A DNA stretch of 64,000 nt from contig NZ_JAFFIW010000022.1 in assembly GCF_018588885.1 (NCBI RefSeq), forward strand, positions 37,438-101,437. The letters are read 5' to 3'. The notes beneath the pieces were generated by a model. That model was not told the origin of the DNA and did no database searches. It saw only the letters and a list, made by a program, of their open reading frames with translations. Within the stretch, counting starts at the first letter, position 1. Every line of letters begins with the position of its first letter. Position numbers and translations under genes: made by a program. This document shows, one piece after another, positions 59,557-64,000 of this stretch. The stretch comes from Mesorhizobium sp. dw_380 (GTDB taxonomy: Bacteria; Pseudomonadota; Alphaproteobacteria; Rhizobiales; Rhizobiaceae).

Positions 59557-60357
59557 ATGCTGCTCGACTATGACAGGCTCGGATGGCTGCGTGTGGCCCT
59601 TGCGGGCTTCACGGCGCTGGTTGCCGCTTTCCTTTTGCTGCCGGTGGTTTTCATCGTGCTCTTGTCATTTGGTTCGTCTCGCTGGCTGGCGTTCCCGCCG
59701 CCCGGCTGGACGCTGAAATGGTATCAGCAATTGCTGGCCGACCCGGCCTGGATCGATGCCGCGCTGACCAGCGCGAAAATTGCCGCCATGGCCGCCATCC
59801 TTGCAGTCGCAATCGGCCTGTTCGCGTCCTTCAGCCTGGTCAGGGGCGAATTTCGCGGACGCCAGGTCCTGCGCGGGCTGCTGCTGACGCCGATGGTGCT
59901 GCCCGTCGTGGTTTTCGCCATCGCCATCTATGCCTTCTTCCTGCGCATTGGGCTCGCCGGCACCACGATCGGCTTCGTCATCGCGCATACCATCCTGGCG
60001 CTGCCTTTCGCCATCATCCCGATCACCGCCGCGCTCGAGGGCTTCGACAAATCCATCGAGGACGCGGCCATCGTCTGCGGCGCCAGCCCGCTGCAGGCGC
60101 GGCTCAGGATCACCTTGCCCTCGATCAGGATCGGCATCTTCTCGGCCGCGATCTTTGCTTTCCTCGCCTCATGGGACGAGGTCGTGGTGGCGATCTTCAT
60201 GGCGAGCCCGACCTTGCAGACCTTGCCGGTCAAGATCTGGGGCAGCCTGCGCGCCGACCTCAGCCCGGTTGTCGCCGCTGCCTCCAGCCTGCTCGTCGGC
60301 CTGACCCTGTGCCTGATGATCGCGACCGCACTCCTTCGCAGGAAACTGTCCAGATGA
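59557..60357 (+). CDS. PotC-like ABC transporter permease
   Basis: This 266-aa permease starts MLLDYDRLGWLRVALAG, followed by the first helix, FGSSRWLAFPPPGWTLKWYQQ and the EAA loop EDAAIVCGASPLQARLRITLPSI. It begins 2 nt after the PotB-like stop, with GGAGG-like sequence within the upstream gene end, and overlaps the ATPase gene by 4 nt. Confidence 0.93.
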   Translation: MLLDYDRLGWLRVALAGFTALVAAFLLLPVVFIVLLSFGSSRWLAFPPPGWTLKWYQQLLADPAWIDAALTSAKIAAMAAILAVAIGLFASFSLVRGEFRGRQVLRGLLLTPMVLPVVVFAIAIYAFFLRIGLAGTTIGFVIAHTILALPFAIIPITAALEGFDKSIEDAAIVCGASPLQARLRITLPSIRIGIFSAAIFAFLASWDEVVVAIFMASPTLQTLPVKIWGSLRADLSPVVAAASSLLVGLTLCLMIATALLRRKLSR

Positions 60358-61430
60358 GCCGGCCATTCCTGTCGATACGCGCGGTGAGAAAGACGTTCGG
60401 CGCCTTCGTCGCCGTCCATGACGTCACCATCGATGTGCCCAAGGGCGAGTTCCTGACCTTCCTCGGACCGTCGGGCTCCGGCAAGTCGACGACGCTTTAC
60501 GCGATCGCCGGCTTTCAGGACCCAAGCTCTGGCGACGTGCTTTTGGAAGACAAGTCGCTGCTTTCGGTGCCGTCGCACAAGCGCAACATCGGCATGGTCT
60601 TCCAGCGCTATACCCTGTTTCCGCATCTGAGCGTCGCCGAGAATGTCGCCTTCCCGCTGCGGGTGCGCCGCCGGCCGGATACCGAGGTGAAGCGCAAGGT
60701 CGGCGACATGCTGGGGCTGGTGCGTCTGGAAAAATTCGCCGACCGCTACCCAGGTGCGCTGTCAGGCGGCCAGCAGCAGCGCGTGGCGCTTGCGCGCGCG
60801 CTCGCCTACGATCCACCGATCCTGTTGATGGACGAGCCGCTGTCGGCGCTCGACAAGAAGCTGCGCCAGGAAATCCAGGCCGAGATCCGCCGCATCCATC
60901 GCGAGACCGGCGTCACCATCCTCTATGTCACGCACGATCAGGAAGAAGCGCTCCATCTTTCGGACCGCATCGCTCTGTTCAAGGAAGGACGTATCGAACA
61001 GATCGGCACAGGCGAGGATCTCTACCTCCGGCCAGTGAGCGAGTTCGTGGCCGGCTTCATCGGCAACTCGAACTTCCTGTCGGCAGAGCATTTGCAAACC
61101 ACGGCCGGCGCGGCGACAGTCCGTCTCGCCGACGGCTCGATCGTGACCGGCGTGAAGGCAACAACACCCTTCGGCCAGGGCCAGAAGGTCCGGCTGATGG
61201 TTCGCCCGGAGGCCTTCCGACTCACGCCCGGGCCGGCGAGCGCGGCATTGGCCGTCGAGATCGTCGACACGTCGTTCTTCGGCGACCGCCGGCGCGTCGT
61301 GGCGCGCACGGCCGGCGGCGACGAAATCGATGTCAGGCCAACTTCTGACGCACAGGCAACCGATAGCGCCACCACATCAGGTCAGCGCATCTTTTTCGAT
61401 CCCGCTTCGGCATTCCTGTTTCCCGCCTGA
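60354..61430 (+). CDS. PotA-like ABC transporter ATPase
   Basis: This 358-aa ATPase has Walker A GPSGSGKST, Q-loop MVFQRYTLFPHLSV, signature LSGGQQQRVALARA, Walker B ILLMDEPLSALD, H-loop YVTHDQEEA and a C-terminal TOBE domain from about 245. It completes the PotABCD-like importer and ends the operon. A GC-rich hairpin follows. Confidence 0.94.
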   Translation: MSRPFLSIRAVRKTFGAFVAVHDVTIDVPKGEFLTFLGPSGSGKSTTLYAIAGFQDPSSGDVLLEDKSLLSVPSHKRNIGMVFQRYTLFPHLSVAENVAFPLRVRRRPDTEVKRKVGDMLGLVRLEKFADRYPGALSGGQQQRVALARALAYDPPILLMDEPLSALDKKLRQEIQAEIRRIHRETGVTILYVTHDQEEALHLSDRIALFKEGRIEQIGTGEDLYLRPVSEFVAGFIGNSNFLSAEHLQTTAGAATVRLADGSIVTGVKATTPFGQGQKVRLMVRPEAFRLTPGPASAALAVEIVDTSFFGDRRRVVARTAGGDEIDVRPTSDAQATDSATTSGQRIFFDPASAFLFPA

Positions 61431-61476
61431 CGCCTGGCATTGTCGGCGTCCGCGAAGCGCTGATGCGGCTGGCGTC

Positions 61477-61501
61477 GGCCGGGCTCGGTTGAGGCCCGGC
61501 C
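61477..61501. terminator. Hairpin between convergent genes
   Basis: GGCCGGGC (61477-61484) and GCCCGGCC (61494-61501) form a perfect 8-bp stem with a 9-nt loop between the PotA-like stop and the convergent dehydrogenase stop. No T-run is present, so this is a likely but unproven two-way terminator. Confidence 0.55.
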
Positions 61502-61515
61502 ATCCGCACTTTCAA

Positions 61516-62127
61516 TTAGTAGCCGACAGTGAAACGCTGCCTGACATGGGCGGGCTTCTCGATCTCGTCGACCATGACGATGGCGTAGTCCTCGAAGGAA
61601 ATGCTGCTGCCCTTGTCCGAGGCCAGCAGCGTGTCCTTGCCGAGGCGGAACTTGCCGGTGCGCTCACCCGGGATGAACATGGCGGAAGGTGACAGGAACG
61701 TCCAGTCGAGGTCGCCGACCGTCTTCAACTTGTCGAGGAAGTCGGCGCCCTTCTGCGCTTCGGCCTTGTAGATATCAGGGAATTCAGGGGTGTCGACCAG
61801 CCTTTTGCCGGGTGCGACTTCAAGGCTGCCGGCGCCGCCGACGACGAGATAGCGCTTCACGCCGGATGCGCGCACTGCGGCGATCAGCGTATCGGCGTCG
61901 CTGTCCAGAAAATGCACCGCGCTTATCACCACATCATGGCCGCGGATCAGCTTGGCGAGGCCTTCCCCGTCGAAGACATCGCCCTTCCTGACCGTCACGC
62001 CGGGCAGTGCGGCAATCTTTTCAGGGTTGCGGGCAATACCGGTGACCGTGTGGCCACGGTCGGAGAGTTCCTTGAGCAGGCGCGAACCGACAGCGCCCGA
62101 TGCACCGATGAGAGCGACTTTTGCCAT
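61516..62127 (-). CDS. NAD(P)H-binding SDR-like protein
   Basis: This 203-aa Rossmann protein of the NAD(P)-binding 'atypical SDR' group (YwnB/BVR-B-like) has the N-terminal KVALIGASGAVGSRLLKELSDRGH. It lacks the classical YxxxK and has WTFLSPSAMFIPGERTG instead. Such proteins reduce quinones or flavins or act as redox sensors. The start at MAKVAL was selected over an upstream ATG at 62169, which overlaps the preceding gene. It is the second gene of a leftward pair. Confidence 0.88.
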   Translation of the reverse strand: MAKVALIGASGAVGSRLLKELSDRGHTVTGIARNPEKIAALPGVTVRKGDVFDGEGLAKLIRGHDVVISAVHFLDSDADTLIAAVRASGVKRYLVVGGAGSLEVAPGKRLVDTPEFPDIYKAEAQKGADFLDKLKTVGDLDWTFLSPSAMFIPGERTGKFRLGKDTLLASDKGSSISFEDYAIVMVDEIEKPAHVRQRFTVGY

Positions 62128-62165
62128 GTCTTTTTCCAGTCCTTGTTGGAGGTCAGTGGGGGAGA

Positions 62166-62804
62166 TCACGCCGCCCCAATATGGGCGACGAGATTGTCGA
62201 AGCTACCGAACAGCGCGTTCGAACCGATGAGCCGGGGCGCATTGTTGCGGATAACGGCGATCGAAGGCACGCCATTGGCGTGCAGGCGCCGGAACAGTGC
62301 GCGGCCTCGACCGACCAGCTCGCGGTGAGCCGTCAGCAAGGTGTCGGTCGGCTTCTTCAGCCTTTCGGCGGCCTCCGCCATGCCAGCGTCGGCGAGCACC
62401 GCAGCCACACCTTCGACAGTCACGACATCGCGGCCGTCGACATAGCGCGCACGCTGGATCGCCTTCAGCGCGATCATCGGGCGGCTGGGGTCTTCCAGAC
62501 CGGCGGCGCTGATGCCGAGCGTGGCGGCACGCGAATCCAGCAAGGTGCCACGGACATTGAGGACATTGTGCCGATAGGTCTGCGTGAACGATTGCCCGGT
62601 CAGGCGCTCGATACGCTGGTCGTTGGCCCAGGCATGGGCGGCAAAACCTTCATCCATCGGACGCGCGCCTGCACCGGAAAACAGGCCGGTCGGCAGCAGC
62701 TCGATGCGCACGCCGCAGGCCGACAGCCTGTCCAGCATCGGCGTGGCGCCGTAGCACCAGCCGCAGAGCGGATCGAAAAGATATGTCACGTCCGAATTGC
62801 TCAT
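62166..62804 (-). CDS. DsbA-family thiol oxidoreductase-like protein
   Basis: This 212-aa cytoplasmic thioredoxin-fold protein has a CxxC active site in DPLCGWCYGATP near the N-terminus and a cis-proline context GVPSIAVIRNN, typical of FrnE/DsbA-like proteins. No signal peptide is seen. An ATG 12 nt upstream is an equally possible start. It is transcribed divergently from the LysR gene, which is its probable regulator, and precedes the SDR-like gene by about 40 nt. Confidence 0.86.
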   Translation of the reverse strand: MSNSDVTYLFDPLCGWCYGATPMLDRLSACGVRIELLPTGLFSGAGARPMDEGFAAHAWANDQRIERLTGQSFTQTYRHNVLNVRGTLLDSRAATLGISAAGLEDPSRPMIALKAIQRARYVDGRDVVTVEGVAAVLADAGMAEAAERLKKPTDTLLTAHRELVGRGRALFRRLHANGVPSIAVIRNNAPRLIGSNALFGSFDNLVAHIGAA

Positions 62805-62898
62805 GATCGCCGCCATCCTTGGTGCGGGTCAGTCCAATGTCCCGGCGCATATGTGGCAGGCGTTGGTCTTGCGATAAACGGCGCACAACAATACAAAC

Positions 62899-62917
62899 TG
62901 TCTGATCAAATCAGACA
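62899..62917. promoter_or_regulatory. Probable LysR-type operator
   Basis: TGTCTGA-TCAAA-TCAGACA is a perfect 7-bp inverted repeat containing the T-N11-A motif. It lies in the divergent region, only 12 nt before the LysR start and about 95 nt before the DsbA-family start. Autoregulation and control of the DsbA/SDR pair are inferred. Confidence 0.72.
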
Positions 62918-62929
62918 AAAGCAGCCGCC

Positions 62930-63847
62930 TTGGCCGACCTTCTGAACCTCAACCGCCTCGTCTACTTCACCACGGTGATGGAAACCGGCTCGTTCACGGC
63001 GGCCGCGGACCGGCTTGGCGTCGCCAAGGCCGTGGTCAGCCATCAGATCGGCAGGCTCGAAGAGGAACTGGGCGCGACGCTGCTGCAGCGCACGACCCGG
63101 CGCGTCACGGCGAATGAGGAGGGCCGCCTCTTCTATGACCGGGCGGTGATCATCCTGCGCGAGGCGGAGGCGGCCTATGGCGAAATATCGCAAGGCGCCG
63201 TCGAACCCAGCGGAATGCTGAGGCTGACCGCGCCACTCGACTATGGCACCAAGGTGGTGGCGCCGGTCATGGCGGCGTACCTGAAGGCTTATCCGCAGAT
63301 GCGCGTCGAGGCGATCTTCGATGACGCGGTGAGCAATTTGGTGGACGAGCAGATCGATCTCGGCATCCGCGTCGGCTGGCTTGCGGACTCCTCCAACCAG
63401 GCGCGGCGCCTCGGCACGATACGGCAGATCGTGGTGGCGAGCCCTGTCTTCGCGGCGAGCCTTCCGCCGGATGTGAGCCCGCGCCAGGCGAGGTCGCTGG
63501 CCTGGGTCGGCAACGCCCAGCTGCGCGGCATCGGCCAATGGCTGTTTTCCAGGGACGGGGAAACGGTGCTGACCGACCTCAATCCCGTTGTCACATGCGA
63601 CAAAAGCCCGGCTGCCCTCGCCTGTGTGCTCGCCGGCATCGGACTTGGCATCTTCCCGGATTACAGCGTCGGCGACGAGATTCGCGAGGGACGGCTCGTC
63701 CCGATATTTGCCGGCTGGACCTTGCCCACCGGCGGCATCCATGCCGTCTTCCCACCAGCTCGGTTCCGGCCCGCCAAGGTTCGTGCCTTCGTCGAGTTGC
63801 TCGCGGCTGCTGAGAGAAAGCGGGCGCGCGGTGTCATCAACGGGTGA
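62930..63847 (+). CDS. LysR-family transcriptional regulator
   Basis: This 305-aa regulator has an N-terminal helix-turn-helix (about 5-65: LNRLVYFTTVMETGSFTAAADRLGVAKAVVSHQIGRLEEELG) and a substrate-binding domain (about 90-295). A TTG start is used because no ATG or GTG lies upstream within the homologous region. It is divergent from the DsbA-family/SDR pair with a perfect palindrome between them. The 153 nt after its stop to the window end contain no recognisable feature. Confidence 0.9.
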   Translation: MADLLNLNRLVYFTTVMETGSFTAAADRLGVAKAVVSHQIGRLEEELGATLLQRTTRRVTANEEGRLFYDRAVIILREAEAAYGEISQGAVEPSGMLRLTAPLDYGTKVVAPVMAAYLKAYPQMRVEAIFDDAVSNLVDEQIDLGIRVGWLADSSNQARRLGTIRQIVVASPVFAASLPPDVSPRQARSLAWVGNAQLRGIGQWLFSRDGETVLTDLNPVVTCDKSPAALACVLAGIGLGIFPDYSVGDEIREGRLVPIFAGWTLPTGGIHAVFPPARFRPAKVRAFVELLAAAERKRARGVING

Positions 63848-64000
63848 AGCCTCGCCGAGGGCGGTGGCCCAACGCGTCCGTCAGTGACAACTTACATTGA
63901 CGCGTAACGATACCCAACTGATCAACCCGCTGATTTCACGATCGAATCTGCTCGGGTATTCCTGCAGTCTTCTTCAACCCTGGGCGCCAGTGGCCCGAAC

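Noticed and set aside
1..64000. Genomic island or phage boundary
   Set aside because: No integrase, tRNA, direct att repeats, transposase or clear compositional shift was noticed; the content looks like ordinary chromosomal catabolic operons.

Overview
The window is about 64 kb of GC-rich, densely coding alphaproteobacterial chromosome. It most resembles Mesorhizobium or a close Rhizobiales relative. The reasons are a FosX-like gene inside the C-P lyase operon (as described for M. loti), a two-permease PhnE1/PhnE2 system, and several copies of intergenic palindromes of a kind common in that group. No rRNA, tRNA, CRISPR array, phage or insertion sequence was seen. The content is a catabolic mosaic: seven ABC importers, each beside a regulator or a set of dissimilatory enzymes.

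Layout. 1-2234: end of a ribose-type ABC importer. 2307-3323: zinc alcohol dehydrogenase. 3474-15340: phosphonate locus, phnF divergent from phnGHI-fosX-phnJKL, a hexapeptide acetyltransferase, a 2H phosphoesterase (DUF1868) and phnCDE1E2. phnM, phnN and phnP are absent. 15424-22987: sugar/sugar-acid block with three TIM-barrel isomerases, a Gfo/Idh/MocA dehydrogenase, an enolase-superfamily dehydratase, a FadR-type GntR regulator and a D-2-hydroxyacid dehydrogenase. 23030-27696: small exported protein, amidase, GFA protein, MFS exporter and a divergent cysteine-rich AraC regulator. 27721-33382: polyol/sugar ABC importer with two ATPases and a 76-aa membrane protein. 33741-44183: TetR regulator, a Tm-1-like protein, a TIM-barrel partner, a cupin, an M24 peptidase and a Dpp/Opp-type importer, one ATPase of which carries a palindromic repeat translated in frame. 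44247-51846: ATC-hydrolase-family protein, ribose-type importer, SorC/DeoR regulator, LacD-like aldolase and a ROK kinase fused to a P-loop kinase. 51853-61430: GntR regulator with an operon holding a DUF1185 protein, an alpha/beta hydrolase-flavin reductase fusion, an LLM monooxygenase, an aldehyde dehydrogenase and a PotABCD-like importer. 61516-63847: NAD(P)-binding protein and DsbA-family protein divergent from a LysR regulator.

How the parts work together. The phn genes import and dismantle phosphonates. A perfect inverted repeat lies in the phnF-phnG gap and a Pho-box-like site precedes phnC. TGGTnnnACCA boxes of the FadR type sit upstream of the sugar-acid block, the dual-ATPase importer and the Dpp-type importer, which suggests one regulon spread over about 20 kb. 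A 29-nt element occurs twice, in the same orientation relative to the ribose-type importer and to the aldolase/kinase operon, so these two units are probably co-controlled by the SorC regulator between them. Four importers have a hairpin or palindromic repeat between the binding-protein gene and the membrane genes.
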